Notes under the pieces: model-generated
Databases searched by the model: none
What the model saw: only the letters and a program-made list of their open reading frames with translations
What the model was told of the DNA's origin: nothing
Shown: positions 1 through 12,391 of the stretch, in pieces
How the letters are laid out: every line of letters begins with the position of its first letter
Position numbering within the stretch: the stretch's first letter is position 1
Assembly: GCA_037367355.1 (NCBI GenBank)
Contig: CM074696.1
Coordinates: 1,488,001-1,552,000, forward strand
Direction of reading: 5' to 3'
Source of the DNA: Neoscytalidium dimidiatum
Taxonomy: Eukaryota; Ascomycota; Dothideomycetes; Botryosphaeriales; Botryosphaeriaceae
DNA length: 64,000 nt
Position numbers and translations under genes: made by a program

Positions 1-2396
1 CTTCGAGACTCAAAAGTCTCTCGTGCTCACTTTGATGATCCTGACCCCAAATGTTTCAGGATGACGACATCTTGTCTGGGTCCACGACAGCAGCAACTCA
101 CAGCCACGTCCAGTCTTCCCTCTACTCAGCAGAGCCCACACGAGGGGCCAAAATAGAAACAAGCAGCAATGAGAGGGAAATCGCGTATCCATACAGCACA
201 AGCAATTTTCTTCAGACAGCCTCATTCACTCTTTTCCCCCCGTCAGCTCCGCGGCCGCGGCCTCCGGGGGGGGAGAAAAAAAGTCACCGCCTCGGGCCTC
301 GAGTGATTAGGAAGAACAAGGGCAAAGAGTCGACCACCGCTCACGCGAATAAGCAACAGGAAGAAAGAAAAAAAAAAAAAACCAAGGCCTCACGAGCGAA
401 ACGAACCACTCGGCGACGGATGCGAGCGGGTTTGTCCGGTTAAGCATCCACCCCGGCCACTTAACAGCGCCCGCGACCAGGACTCCGGGTAAGCCCCAGT
501 CGCAGTGGGAAACCCCGGGTACCGCGACGCACGGGTGACTTGCATATCGACTCCCCCTTTTCCCGAGTCGAACGTCTGGAAGGGAAAAAGGGCGCGTTGT
601 CTGGCCGTCTTGGCCTGCATGCCTGGAACGACGGAGCGGGGCTTGCGCATGCAGGTCAATGACCTCAGCATACGGCATGGGAGCTGGATCCGCATCCCTG
701 GAGGTGGCTGTACGTACCTCTCTCTCTCTCTCTCTCGCCTTCCCATTCGCGGGGCCTTCCCCCCAGCGGCCGATGATGTGAGCGGTCGTGGAGGGGAAGA
801 AGGTACGAGGCCGGTACGGGGAAGGGATGTTGTTACGGTGCGGCGGCTCTTCTCTCTCTCTCTCTCCCTCTTTCTCCCCCCGGTACGTACAGCAACCCTC
901 CTTCGCTTCCTACCGCGATCAGCGACTACGGTCCTCCCCCTTCCCGTTCCCGGGTCCGCGGGTTTCCCTCTAGCTAGGGCCCTCCCCTGTGTGCGCTTGT
1001 TGCTTGTGTGGATCGGTCAGTGCGTGTGCGAGGGTTGTACACACACCCCTCTCTCTTCCTTCCCGAGATCTGTTGCAACGATCCGTCAGGCAGCTTGCCG
1101 CCGCCGCCCGTTACCACTGAAAGGAGCAATTCTCCATTTCTCGTGACTCGCGGGGCGGGATGCGTTGCATGAAATCGTCACAAAAAAAAAATAAAGAGCG
1201 CTTTCGGCATGAGCCATCGTGATCACGTTGTCAAATCTCCCCCTCTCTCTCTCCTCTTCTCTTGCTTTCCGTCGGACGCCGGAATCATCTTCCCTTTCGA
1301 CGCTCTCTCTCTTTCTCCTCGGCCGAGCTGAAGGCAGAGAGAAAAGAGAGGGCGAGGTAGCAGGGGGCCTAGGCCCACCTGACGCCCACGCGTATGGTGC
1401 GTATGTACGATTCTCCGGAGGAATCCGACGGGCCAACAAGTCCGAAGCATCCTGGCAGCTGTTGCGCTGGCGTATGCCAGTACACGCATGACACGGGTGT
1501 TCATGTACTGCATGGTTTTTGGAAGTACATAGGGCTGCAGGGGGAGAGAGAGAGAGGGCTGTTCCATGTGCGGAAGGGCCGTGGGTGCGGGTATATCCAC
1601 GTGAAGGAGGAGGACGAAGAGGAGGGTGGGGCCGGGGGCCGAAGCAAAATGTGGCTGCTGCTGATGAGGCGGTGCAGCTGGTCGGGTGGACTTGCGGTTT
1701 TTGCTTTCGACCTTGTGAGTGGAGCAATCTTAGTTTCTAAAGATAGTGCTGGGAGAGAAGTGTCATTGGAGCAATCTGTGATGCTGTTGTGAGCGTTTTG
1801 CTTGCTGTCTTGGGTGACGAGTGGTTGGCGCGGCTTTTCGTTCTTTTACCTGATTGGGGAAGCCCGAGCTCGGAGATAGCTTTGAATGTTTCTTCGGATC
1901 TGATTGGAGAAGGATATATGTAAGGGTCCTAGAATTAGCACTAATTATACGTGAATGATCGTACCTATACGGCGCAGATAGTCGTGGGGTTGCCAAGGAG
2001 ATTGGCAGGGGTCGATGAACATATTAGAGCAGACATGCACAAGAACGATAATTATAATTTTATCAAGACGTCTTCTGGGCTCATGGCACATCTGGTCTTA
2101 ATGATGGAAGCTCCGATGTTTGATCAAAGTTGAGGCTCAAAGCCCGCCAGAAGTTGGCACGTGAAAGACAATTAGCCGAACGGCAAGACGTCATAATTAC
2201 GGGCGCAGCACCCAGCCAATGTACATTGAAATTCATGCCATTCATTTATACCATCATGAGAAAGCCTCGAGGAATCTAGTGTTGTCCTCGGCTCATGTAC
2301 TAATTGCTTGTTGGAGAGCATCACGCTAAGCTTATCCTCCGACCCTGACCATCATCGCTACTTGCGGCCCAGAAACATGGGTATCAACCAAATTCC
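1..2396. other. Gene-free stretch with CT microsatellites
   Basis: No open frame here shows a recognisable domain or a plausible splice structure. The frames present are low-complexity and overlap each other on both strands. Pyrimidine-rich tracts recur near 718-736, 851-880, 1235-1260 and 1300-1320. Such tracts are common in filamentous-fungal promoters and 5' leaders, so part of this may regulate a gene outside the window to the left. I see nothing else that I can support. Confidence 0.5.
718..736 (+). repeat. CT dinucleotide microsatellite
   Basis: About nine and a half consecutive CT units. A second, shorter CT tract lies at 851-867. Both sit in the gene-free left end. Confidence 0.85.
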
Positions 2397-2606
2397 TTAT
2401 TTTTTGCTCGTAGTCTCCTCGGCGTGCTTCTCAAGGATGTGGGTAGGGTTGGATGAGAGGCTGGACTTGTTGTCCTCAGAGGCCTGCTTCGAGCCCTGGT
2501 CGGGGCCGGCGCCCAGGTCGTTGGGGGCGGCCTGCGCTCCCTTCTGCTGGATATCGCTCTGGCGCTCGGGCTCCGGGGACTGACGGCCGGGGTTGGGGGC
2601 AGACAT
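2397..2606 (-). CDS. Small conserved hydrophilic protein, 69 aa
   Basis: This is a single-exon frame of 69 codons starting at the ATG whose complement is 2604-2606. The product is very hydrophilic and probably disordered. It opens with MSAPNPGRQSPEPERQ, is rich in Gln, Pro, Ser and charged residues, and ends in a Lys-rich tail. From memory, short proteins opening with this kind of sequence are widespread in ascomycete genomes as uncharacterised proteins; I know of no assigned function. There is no signal peptide or membrane segment. An overlapping frame in another phase (2384-2614) is low complexity and was discarded. The call rests on the recognisable N-terminus and could be tested by transcript data. 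Confidence 0.6.
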   Translation of the reverse strand: MSAPNPGRQSPEPERQSDIQQKGAQAAPNDLGAGPDQGSKQASEDNKSSLSSNPTHILEKHAEETTSKK

Positions 2607-3395
2607 TTTGGCAATGATGTTGTGTGGTTTGCGTGGGGCTGTTCAAGATTGCGTCAGTGAGGTGTTGCGTAAGTGCGGGTGACGATGCGGAGGCAGCTGA
2701 GTCTGGGGGGCGTCGCGGCGAGAGCTGAGAGTAATTGCGCATGTCTTGGAACTCGGCGCTGATGGGTGAGATGCGTACAGGTTGAAGGTTGTGTGAAGCT
2801 GCTACTATACTGCCGTCAGCTATCAATAGTCCTTGCTTGAAACTAATCACGGCAACCGTGAAGCGCCCGGGTGTGTTTTCATGAACAGATGAGTCTTACC
2901 TTAAGGAAACCAAGCTTTGAGATTGAGTCAAGAGGCTTGAGAGATGTCAGTGATGTTGTTGGAAGGGAGGAAGCTGCCCCTCTCCTTGAGATCCTTTATT
3001 ATGCTCTCAGTGCCCCACGGTGACGTCATGTGCATCGGCCATGTACGTCGTCACTGCTGGATGAGCAGGAGCGTCCGCCCGCACCGCGCCGGAGTTTCTC
3101 CGCCTACAACCAGACAGCAATCGCCGTGAGTGACGAAACCGCCAATTGACGCAATCTTGGCGGTTCCGGGAGGCTGATCAAGCACGCTGACCGAGCACCG
3201 TCGCCATCCGGCTTCCTGTCAGAACGGTCCCGGCCTAGCTTCTCTGTTCGATGACCTGCATCTAAACCTGAGCTATTCGTGACCTGCCCATACATATGGA
3301 ATTTACTCTTATCTAGTGCGCTAAATATCACGGATAAATACCCAAACGCCATCCGTCTCGTAGCATACGCACATGTGTAGATAACGCTCGTTCGC
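2607..3395. other. Intergenic region
   Basis: Lies between the start of the small protein and the 3' end of the metallophosphoesterase, both on the minus strand, so it should hold the 5' region of the former and the 3' UTR of the latter. No supported gene. Confidence 0.5.
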
Positions 3396-5294
3396 TCATT
3401 CGCAGTCCCAGTGCGCAGTAATCCAGTCAGTGATGATGCTTGTAAAGCTCCTACCCTTCATATACGGCTGTGCGTCCGTGGCGTTGTACTCTTGGCCTAG
3501 GTATCTAAGTGCAACGAGGACCCAGGGCTGCACGAACTCGTTGAAGACGAGGTCCACTTCTTCTGGCTCTTCATTCGTGGAATTAAAGCCAAGCTCCGCT
3601 TGAATGCAGTTGGGAACCTCGTAGAACTGGATCGCAGAGTGCAAGGTATCATCGCCATCTTCTCCAGCATCGTCGACGGTGGTATAGCCGGGGGTAAGAT
3701 CCAACGGCTTGTCATCTGAGCCGAGAGGGGCTTGCGCTTCGTTTTGACCGCTAAACACAGACCTGCCGACTTGAGCAGAAGCCATGTTCAGACGACCGCT
3801 CTGTTGCTCGGGGGGAGCAAGGACGGATGCATCAAGAGCTCCCTCGGAGAAAGCCTCAACCACCTGGCCTTCCTTGTTCAGAAGTTGGAGAACCTTTTTC
3901 GCCTCACTGTATGGCACATCCTTGATAAAGTGGAAGCCACTGGTAAACGGCGAAACGAGGAAAGTGCTATCCCTCGTGAATGGTCCTTTGAAGATGTCGA
4001 AACGCATGGCCCCAGTGTTGGTAATGACAAGAGCCTTCTTGTTGTTGGCAATCCGGGTCGTGTTGCTGAGCTGCTCTGGTAGGACGTGCTCTTGCAGCCA
4101 CGTGAAAATACTGTCGTTGGCCGGGAACGGTGCGCGGTTGACCCAAAGGTTCTGGGGTGCACAGCCATGCTTGCTGTCAAGCTTAAGTTCCTCCCGGGCT
4201 TTCGCAATCGCCTTGGTGACATTCTTTCCTTCTGCGGTCGAGAAGTCGGACTCGTTCTTGCCGCTGTGGTGGCGAAGTGAAAAGAGGTTGTTGTCGATGT
4301 ATCGGCGACCGAACTTGAGCCCGGCCGTCTGAGGTGCCACACTCTTTGACTTTCCCGTACTCAACCCGTCGATGGACAAGAAGCCGATGGTCTCCATGTA
4401 GCGTCCGCTTGCAATAGCCACAGATTTGGAGTCAAATTTTCGGAAATCCCGGACGTGGGCATGTCCACCGAAAAACTGGATCGGGATGTCCCACTGAACC
4501 GACCGGATGGCCTTGAAGATATGTAAGTACTCTGGAGTTCGGAGTGCCACGTGACCGATGACCAGAATTAGGTCCACTTCCTTGTCGCGAATGGCATCCT
4601 GGAACCACTTCTCCTTGACGGTATCCTCAACGGTCTTGACGACTGTGTTGTTGGCATTCCCGGCAAAGTTGAACAGGAAGCCAAATGAGAGAATTCGGAT
4701 TCCCTGGTTCTTTGTTGTGAACTTCTTATACCGCGGAGCGAGCGGCTCAAGTTCTCCGGTTTCGGGATTGATAATGTCCAAGTTAGAAGCAAGATAGCTG
4801 CCGTTGAAGTTCGGAACAGTGTAGTAGAACTCGTTCTCGGAGGAGTTCTGCTGGTACAGTTCATGGTTGCCAGAGCAGATGACATCAATCTGCTGATGTT
4901 TGAAAATGTCAAAAGTATATTTGCCCTTGGGCTCGGATGCATCGTAGAGACCGTTGCCCTCGACACGATCACCAGTGTCCACCAGCAGAAGATCCACTCC
5001 ATCCGCATCCGCCCGGTCACGCATATGCTTGGCAAACGAGACGTAATCGCCCCAGTCGGCCGAATAAGATGACCTGTATCAAGAACAGTCAACACAGGAG
5101 CTTCAGAGGCGATTCCAAAGTATTTACTCTTGCAGATGACCACCATGCCAGCCATGAGTATCAGTAGTGTGGAGGAAGTTGAGTTGGGCCCAAGGCAACT
5201 CCCGAAGAGGCGCCGCTTTGGGTGACGGAGCTGATGGCTGGGCCGCGTATGCCCCTGCCGCCAGCACAAATGGCAGAAAAGACCGTGGAATCAT
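3396..5294 (-). CDS. Secreted calcineurin-like metallophosphoesterase / 5'-nucleotidase family protein
   Basis: Two exons (5294-5128 and 5073-3396) joined across a 54-bp GT-AG intron give 614 aa. The start is the ATG at 5294 because it opens a signal peptide (MIPRSFLPFVLAAGAYAAQ). Metallophosphoesterase motifs follow in order: D45-x-H47 in TTDTHGWHGG, GD around 90-91 in LLLVDTGDRVEGNG, GNH at 124-126, then a VIGH and a GGHAH motif that supply the remaining metal ligands. The C-terminal half resembles the 5'-nucleotidase C-terminal domain. The architecture resembles the yeast YHR202W type, a predicted vacuolar or secreted phosphoesterase; the substrate cannot be read from sequence. The start codon lies 244 bp from that of eL13, which points the other way, so the two share a promoter region. 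Family assignment is firm; substrate is inference. Confidence 0.88.
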
Positions 5295-5538
5295 GATGAG
5301 CACGCAGTTGAGTCCCCGATGGAAGAGATGATGAAGAGGTATGGAGGTGGCTGGCACCTTGATGGTTTGAGCTTGAGGTCACAGGAGCGCGTGCTGCCAC
5401 TTCCGGACTAGCGCCGGTGCGGCGGCGAAACATTGATCCTCTTTCGCTTCAATCCGTCCACAGAACTTTCCGTTTTTCGAGACTTCGACAGCGACGACGA
5501 CAACCGGCTAACCCAGTGCCTGATCAACAACCGTCAAA

Positions 5539-6482
5539 ATGGTACGTCGCCCTGCGTTCACGCCATTTCGCCAACGCGATTCAATGCGGTTCTGCGAAAA
5601 TTGCGCCTTGCGACAACAAACCGCTGACATTTCCCGTCACAGGCCATCAAGCACAACCAGCAGATCCCTCACAACCGTAAGATAATTGTCCACGCCCTTG
5701 CACCACCGTCTCCGCTGACAATTCCTCGCAGACTTCCGCAAGGACTGGCAGCGCTATGTCCGCGTACACTTCGATCAGGTAATTCCCCTCTCAGTCGGCT
5801 GAGAGCAGAGGCGCCGATCGAACGGAATTTTGTCTAATACCCCGTCGAACAGGCCGGCAAGAAGAAGAGCAGGCGTGATGCTCGCCAGGCTAAGGCCGCT
5901 GCCGTCGCTCCTCGCCCGGTCGACAAGCTGAGGCCCGTCGTCCGCTGCCCGACCACCAAGTACAACCGCCGTGTTCGTGCTGGCCGTGGCTTCTCCCTCG
6001 CTGAGCTCAAGGTACGCGTTGGGACAATATGTTGGGTTTAGTCCGGAAAGCTAACTAGATGCAAGGCTGCTGGCATCCCCCGCAAGCTTGCGCCCACCAT
6101 CGGTATCGCCGTCGACCCCCGCCGCCAGAACCTCTCCGAGGAGTCCCTGAAGGCCAACGTCGAGCGCCTCCAGGAGTACAGGAAGCGCCTCATTGTCTTC
6201 CCCCGCCGCACTGGCACCAAGTCCGCCAAGAAGGGTGACGCCTCCGCTGAGGAGGTCAAGGCTGTCAAGGCTGTCAAGGCTGCCGAGAACGTCAAGTCCG
6301 TTGCCTCTACCTTCCCCATCACCCAGGAGGCCGGCCTTAAGGAGGGCGCCATCTCCGATTACCCCGCCACCGAGAACGCTTTCCGCACCCTCCGTGTCGC
6401 TCGCTCTGACGCTCGCCTTGTTGGTGTCCGCGAGAAGCGTGCCAAGGCCGCCGCTGAGGCCGCTGCTGAGAAGGCCAAATAG
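5539..6482 (+). CDS. RPL13: 60S ribosomal protein L13 (eL13)
   Basis: Five coding exons (5539-5541, 5643-5676, 5732-5778, 5853-6011, 6066-6482) give 219 aa, a normal eL13 length. The mature N-terminus [20 protein letters not shown] and the central [18 protein letters not shown] are diagnostic. The protein is a structural component of the large ribosomal subunit. The initiator ATG is alone in its coding exon: intron 1 (101 bp) begins directly after it. Introns 2-4 are 55, 74 and 54 bp. The Ala/Lys-rich C-terminus is usual for fungal eL13. Strong codon bias towards C-ending codons fits very high expression. It is divergent from the metallophosphoesterase gene. Confidence 0.96.
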
Positions 6483-7593
6483 ATGGTTTAAAAAAGTGCT
6501 GGGTTGGCGTTCGTTGCTTGAACCTGAAAATGGAACGGGACGAGCATCATACCTTATTTATGGTACTAAAATTAAGGAATGGGATTGCTTGTCTATTAAG
6601 ATACCCAACATGAGGACTGCCTCTTTTATTCAAGTGAAACCAGATCGCGCCGTAATTGAGCCGTGCTTGCTCTGAATATGATTTCATCTAAGCCACAATA
6701 CAGCCGATACAACTGAGACAAAATCACGCCCGGATTTACGCAGCTTATTCTAGCAAGAAGTTCCAAATAGCAGGGCCCGCCTTACGTCTACGTTGGCTTC
6801 GACTACCATCATCACCAAACGGATTACGACGAAATGGGCTACCGCAGACAATAGTTTCTAGTGCCGAGCACACGGAGACGAATGGTCGCCTACCGATACA
6901 TGAACTTATTCTTCCACGGCTTGTTTCCTGTCTTCAGGCGCAATTCGTCAAGCAAAGAAAACCCCGACACAATACTACCCGGCCCAAGATGCTGTTCGCC
7001 TTCCGCTTGGCAATATCGCATAGACTTCAATAGCATCGCTAAAGAGAAGCACTCTTGACGGTTGCTCGGCACAAGCAATACAGTTAGCCAATCAAGAAGC
7101 CGACCGGCTCGGTTTGCCCGTCCTTTTGGCCCCCAAAATCTCTCACCTCTTGGCCCAGAACAGATAGGTAAAGGCAAAAGAAGCGGATGAAGACCCGCAA
7201 ATTGTCAAGAGCCCCGCTCTCGGCAAAAAGATGTGCCCGTATTTCTACAACGCATCTAACCGTACGTTTATACCCGTTGACTCGTTACGACCAGCACTAA
7301 ACTACAACCGGCCTCGCACCGAATCCTTCGAAATGCGGCAGCCGGTTCGACAGGGTATGTTTTAATCTACCTCCCGTCCCTGCATATTCCGCACCGCGTC
7401 TCCTTTCACGGCTCAATCCACCCGCTCTTTAGTCCACATTTTTACCTCAAAGCATTGGCTATGGGACGGACGCGGCAAGTCAGCGCCTTGACTGCCGAGC
7501 CAGCAGAGCTGTAGCTATAATGAAGCCTGAGCTGGAATACTGAGGTAGGTGTCGCGTCTTCTTTTCCCTCTCTACGGACCCCGTTCTGCCACA
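6483..7593. other. Intergenic region upstream of the GMC oxidoreductase gene
   Basis: Contains the eL13 3' UTR and the upstream region of the GMC gene. Open frames here have no recognisable domain. I looked for snoRNA C/D boxes and tRNA B boxes by eye and found none convincing. Confidence 0.5.
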
Positions 7594-9593
7594 ATGGTCC
7601 TTCTCCCTTCGTGGGCGTCAATTGTGTCCACCACAGTCTTCCTCTCGTCCCTCTTCCTCACACCTCACACCACCGCCGCCTCCGTTCTCCCCCGCCAAAC
7701 CAACACCACGAGCTATGACTTCGTACGTCTTCCCACCACCGAAACCAAATACCAACTCATCCTAACACTCCCCAGATCATAGTCGGCGGCGGCACCGCCG
7801 GCCTCGCCCTCTCGGCGCGCCTCTCGACGCTCCTCCCGACCTCGAGCATCCTGGTCCTCGAAGCCGGCCCGGCCGCCCCGGACGCCGACGGCATCAACAT
7901 CGCGGGCCGGCGCGGCACGACGATCGGCGGCGTCTACGACTGGAACCTGACGAGCGTGCCGCAGGCGCTCGGCGGCGGCCGGCGATGGGCGCAGACGCGC
8001 GGCCGCGTGCTGGGCGGCAGCTCGGCGCTGAACCTGATGTGCTGGAACCGCGCAAGCGTCGCCGAGTACGACGTCTGGGCGCAGCCCGAGTTTGGGGGTG
8101 GGGATGACGGGGAGGAAGGCTGGGGCTGGGACGGCATGTACGCGGCGATGCTGGCGGTGGAGAATTTCACGAGGCCGACGAAGGAGCAGGAGGCGTATGA
8201 AGGGGGCGTGGTGTATGGCGATGATGGCGTGGGCTATGGCGGGCCGGTGCAGACGGTCGTGAATGCGAAGTTGCCGCAGCAGCAGCTCGCGTTCCAGCCG
8301 GCGATGCAGGCGCTGGGGATCGAGCGAAATGTGGACAGCTTGAACGGCACGGTTCTAGGGACGATGAGGCAACCGAGCAGCGTGAGAGCGACCGACTATA
8401 CGCGCAGCTACAGCACTGCGTACTTGACCGTTGCGGGAGAGAATTTGGAGATTCAGACGGACACGACGGTCATCAAAGTCAACTTTGCGAAAGAGAAGGA
8501 TGCCGCTGGCAACGTCGTTGCCACGGGCGTGACATTATCAGATGGAACGGTCATCACTGCAGCTAAGGAAGTCATTCTGAGCGCAGGCTCCCTGCTCACC
8601 CCGCCCCTCCTCGAAGCATCTGGCATTGGAAACTCCAGCATCCTCTCCTCCGCAGGCATCGACACCATCGTCGACCTCCCCGGCGTTGGCGAGAATCTCC
8701 AAGACCACATGCGCATCCAAGCCTCCTACCAGCTCAAGTCCAACTACACCTCCTTCGACAAGCTCCGCTTCAACGCCACCTACGCCGCCGAGCAGCTCGC
8801 CCTCTGGAAAGCCGGCATCCGGGGCGGCGCCCTCGACTACACCGGCTCCGGCTACGCCTACATGACCTGGGCGCAAGCCTTCGGCGCCAACAGCACGACC
8901 ACCTCCTCCCTCCACGCCCTCGCCGCCGCCGCCGCCGCGATCAACGCCTCAGATCCCATCTCGGCCGCCAAGCTCGCCCTGATTTCCGACCCGACGGTCC
9001 CGAACTTCGAAATCATCTTCTCGGACGGCTTCACGGGGGCGCGCGGCTACCCGGCCGCCAACAGCTCGCTCTACGGCGCGCAGTTCTTCACGCTGATCGG
9101 CGCGCTGCAGCACACCTTCTCGCGCGGCAGCGTGCACCTGAACGCGTCCGCGCCCGCGCCCGCGCCCGCGGCGACGTCCCCGATCATCGACCCCCAGTAC
9201 TTCGAGCGGCGGTACGACAAGGCCGCGCTCGTCGCCATGGCGCGGCACCTGCGCCTCGTGGCGCACGCGCCGCCCCTGCGCGGCCTCTGGGTCGCCGAGT
9301 ACGAGCCGGGCGTCGCGCTGGTGCCCGAGGGCGCGAGCGACGAGGCGGCCTGGGAGAGCTACGTCGACCAGGCCTCCGCCACCGTGTACCACCCGATGGG
9401 CACGGCCGCCATGATGAGGCGCGAGCTCGGCGGCGTCGTGGGCCCGGCGCTGAAGGTGCACGGGACGGGGAACGTGCGGGTCGCGGACGCGAGCGTCATG
9501 CCCGTCCAGCTGAGCGCGCATATCCAGACGGCCGTGTACGGGATTGCGGAGAGGGCGGCACGGCTGGTTGCGAAGGAGTGGGGAGGTGCGTGA
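7594..9593 (+). CDS. Secreted GMC oxidoreductase (aryl-alcohol oxidase / glucose oxidase-like)
   Basis: Two exons (7594-7722 and 7776-9593; 53-bp intron) give 648 aa. The N-terminus carries a hydrophobic signal sequence, so the enzyme is probably secreted. The FAD-binding Rossmann motif IIVGGGTAG (44-52) straddles the start of exon 2, with LVLEAG near 70-74. The GMC signature GRVLGGSSALNLMCWNR is at about 119-135. Near the C-terminus, YHPMGTAAMM (His582) and QLSAHIQTAVYGIAERAA (His625) supply the two catalytic residues typical of the family. GMC enzymes oxidise alcohols or sugars with FAD and release hydrogen peroxide; the substrate here is unknown. Many Asn-x-Ser/Thr sites agree with secretion. 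GC content rises strongly towards the 3' end. Confidence 0.93.
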
Positions 9594-10281
9594 GAGTGGC
9601 TGTGATCACCAATAGTATTTGGGATTGATGTTTGGTATCATTTCGCAACGAATACATGTGCTTCTCTTGATGCCTGCGGCGTGCTCCAACCCCTATGTGT
9701 TGAAAGCTGATGCTGACCGGCCCCGCGGGGGGGAATAGAAGCATCCGTCGGGACGTCAATGTGCGAGGCCAGCCAGAACTTTCGCGTCCGGACGACTGCT
9801 TTCACTCCCCATGCGTATTTACATGTCTGGTCGATTCCTTCGGCAGCTTGACTTTGACTATGCAGCCCAGCGGACAAGAATCATCAAACAGTCCCTATAT
9901 GTACATGTATGACAGCCAAGGTATTTCCACACCAGGTCTCCGAAGTATAGTAGGTGTGCCAATAGTTCTCTATCTCTGAACTTTTCTGTCATTAGCATTT
10001 CCAAGAAAGGTATACTCCGTAAAAGGGATATACACATCATTGATACCATAGAAGAGGGGGACTAGAGCAGTCATCTGTACGTAAATGTAGAACGCACCCC
10101 ACGACCTTCACAACCGGAGGACTGCTTCATCCCCCCAGTGATCACTTGTATTTGCGAGTCTCAGGTCAGCTCTTTCCCGGTTATTTTTCCATTGGTATAC
10201 AGCCACCGCTTGCCGGACTGAATATATTCCCCGCAAGCTGGCCAGTCGTGCACGTTAACCCCATCCCCTGCACCTGCTCGA
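9594..10281. other. Convergent intergenic region
   Basis: Lies between the GMC gene stop and the Hri1 stop on the opposite strand, so it should contain both 3' UTRs. No other feature seen. Confidence 0.5.
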
Positions 10282-11512
10282 TCACCACTCGAATTTCTCA
10301 ACCACCGTCCAGCGCATCTCGCCATCCACAAGCTCGCTGCCGACCGCCGTCTCGTCCGCCAGGGCCTTCTTGCCCTCGAACGTCCACGCGCACGGCAGGA
10401 ACCTGGAGCCCAGCCTCGCGGAACGCTGCCATCCGGGCGGCGCACCAGGCGCACCCGAGCCGTGCTCCCAACGCTCCAGCGTAACCTCCCCGTCGATGAT
10501 CAACAAGCCCTGGACGAACTGGGCGACCCGGACGACGAAACCGCGCGCCTTCCTCTCCGGCATGTCCAACGAAAGGACCGCGCCGCGGCGGACACGCTCA
10601 CCGCCAACGGGCTGATAAGAAAGGCAAAGCGCATTAGTGGCCCTTATAAGCGAAGAAGAAGGAAAAGAAATCATGCGAATGGCAATGGGAAAAAGGAAAA
10701 AAGAAAAAAAAAAAAGAGAAACATACCCTCGCCTTCACATCCACCCACAACTCCTGATACCCGCACGCGACCCCGCTGCCCGGCACCCTCTCCATCCTCC
10801 CGATCTCCAAGCTCATCTCCGGCCGGCCCAGCACGGGATACATGTCGCCCTCATCGGCGGCCGGCTCCTCGCCCCAGCCGGGGTACCTGCTGTCGACCAG
10901 GTGCCTCCACCTCCTCCGCGGGACGCGCAGGACGAGCCCACCGCCACCGCCGCCGCCGTCACGGCGCACGGCGAAGGCGCCGATGTCGACGGGCACCAGC
11001 GGCGCGTGCGCGGACGCGTGCCGCAGCTGCGCGAGCTCGAGCGGCGGCGGGGTCTCGGCCGCGCCGGCGAAGGCCCAGTCGAGGCGGTCGAAGGGCCCGC
11101 CCGTGTTGGGCAGCGGCCGCTCGGCCGTGGCCACGAAGGGCGTCGGCAGCGTCAGCCGGACGTCGACGAAGGTGTTGGCCGGGCTCGTGAGGACCAGCGT
11201 GGTCGTCGGTTCGCTGGCGTGCTCCTTGTCCTGTTGGCGGGGTTGGGCGCGGAGCTGTTAGTTCTCGCTGCGGAGATGGGAGATGGAGGGGACGTAGTGT
11301 TGCGGGCGTTCGTATGTTGATTTTTTTTTTTTTTGTTTTGTCCTTTGGGATGGAGACGAGAGAATAGAGGGTGGTAGAGGGCGGCGTATATGACAAGGAA
11401 GGAAAGGAAAAGGCTTGTGGATGGATGATGGGTGCGGACGTACCCAACATATCCACTGTCTCATAGAGATGTTGCCAGCTTGACTGGCGGAAGCAGTTGT
11501 TGGCTCTGCCAT
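10282..11512 (-). CDS. HRI1: Hri1-family protein
   Basis: Three exons (11512-11444, 11230-10727, 10611-10282) give 300 aa. Introns are 213 and 115 bp; the first contains a T-run and a CTAAC branch site, and the second is purine-rich on the plus strand. The joined start of exon 2 reads SEPTTTLVLTSPANTFVDVR, the characteristic opening of the fungal Hri1 fold, followed by LDWAFAG and later GYQELWVDVKAR. Yeast Hri1 (about 244 aa) is a soluble beta-rich protein reported to bind Hrr25 and Sec72; its role is not well understood. This copy is longer, mainly through a glycine-rich loop near residues 80-90. There is no membrane segment. The family call rests on the SEPT...VDVR stretch and overall length. 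Confidence 0.72.
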
Positions 11513-12391
11513 GTTGGACCGCGGTGAAGTAGTGAAGCGTGTTATAATCTATCCAAAGAGTAGCAGAAACGTTGCGCGATTACTGCGAGAGCATGGGATT
11601 GAATTACAGTACGGGCACTTTTCTTCTCAAAATACTGATGTGAGCGCGTTTGAGATGCGTACGAAAGAGGACAGGCTGTGGAAAGAGGGAGTTCGTTGAG
11701 AAATCGAAGTTGATGCGGTGTTGAGAGGACGAGGTGAAAAGAGGAAGAGAGGCGCGGCAGTGAAACAAGTGGTGATGAACAAAAGAACAGCAGATTTGCG
11801 CTGTCACTTGATTTGCGGCCCTTGCTCAGAAAGCGGCTTTAAGTTGTTGCGTGGCGGATGCTGGGCGAAAAACTGCAGTGAAGGTGAAGTCGCGGAGATA
11901 GATGGCCGGAGACTGTCTACACATGCGTCATTCGGCGGATGGGGCCCGTTGCCGAACGTGCGGCTCTAGATGCCGTTTTCACATGCGGCATGTTCCTCTA
12001 TCATGAGCAATTAGAGCATGTGGACGGTGGCAAATGCTCTGGGTTTCCTCATACGCTGACATCTGGAAGTCTGTTTCAATTTCCAATATATTTATTCCCT
12101 GAATGATGCATGTTTTGTGGTACAAGTCCACGGGCCGCTGTCATGCGCGTGAGGACGTAGCTGGAAGCTTATTGGTTTTTACGTCAATTAAAAATACTTA
12201 TATCAGAGCCAGAGCCGTTCAATGCTTCCTCTATCCACCCTAAGACGCCGTGCTTTTCCATTGCAATCCCAGCATTCCCGTCGGCTTCATCGTACATTTC
12301 CACCATCATGCAAGCAATCTCTCCCCACTGAACGCTAAGCACCGTCATGTGAAGAAAGGCTAATCCACCCTGAATGTCATTCTTACGGTTC
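11513..12391. other. Intergenic region between HRI1 and YIP1
   Basis: Holds the HRI1 5' region and the YIP1 3' UTR, both genes on the minus strand. Short open frames on the plus strand (for example near 11511-11700) show no family resemblance and were not called. Confidence 0.5.
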
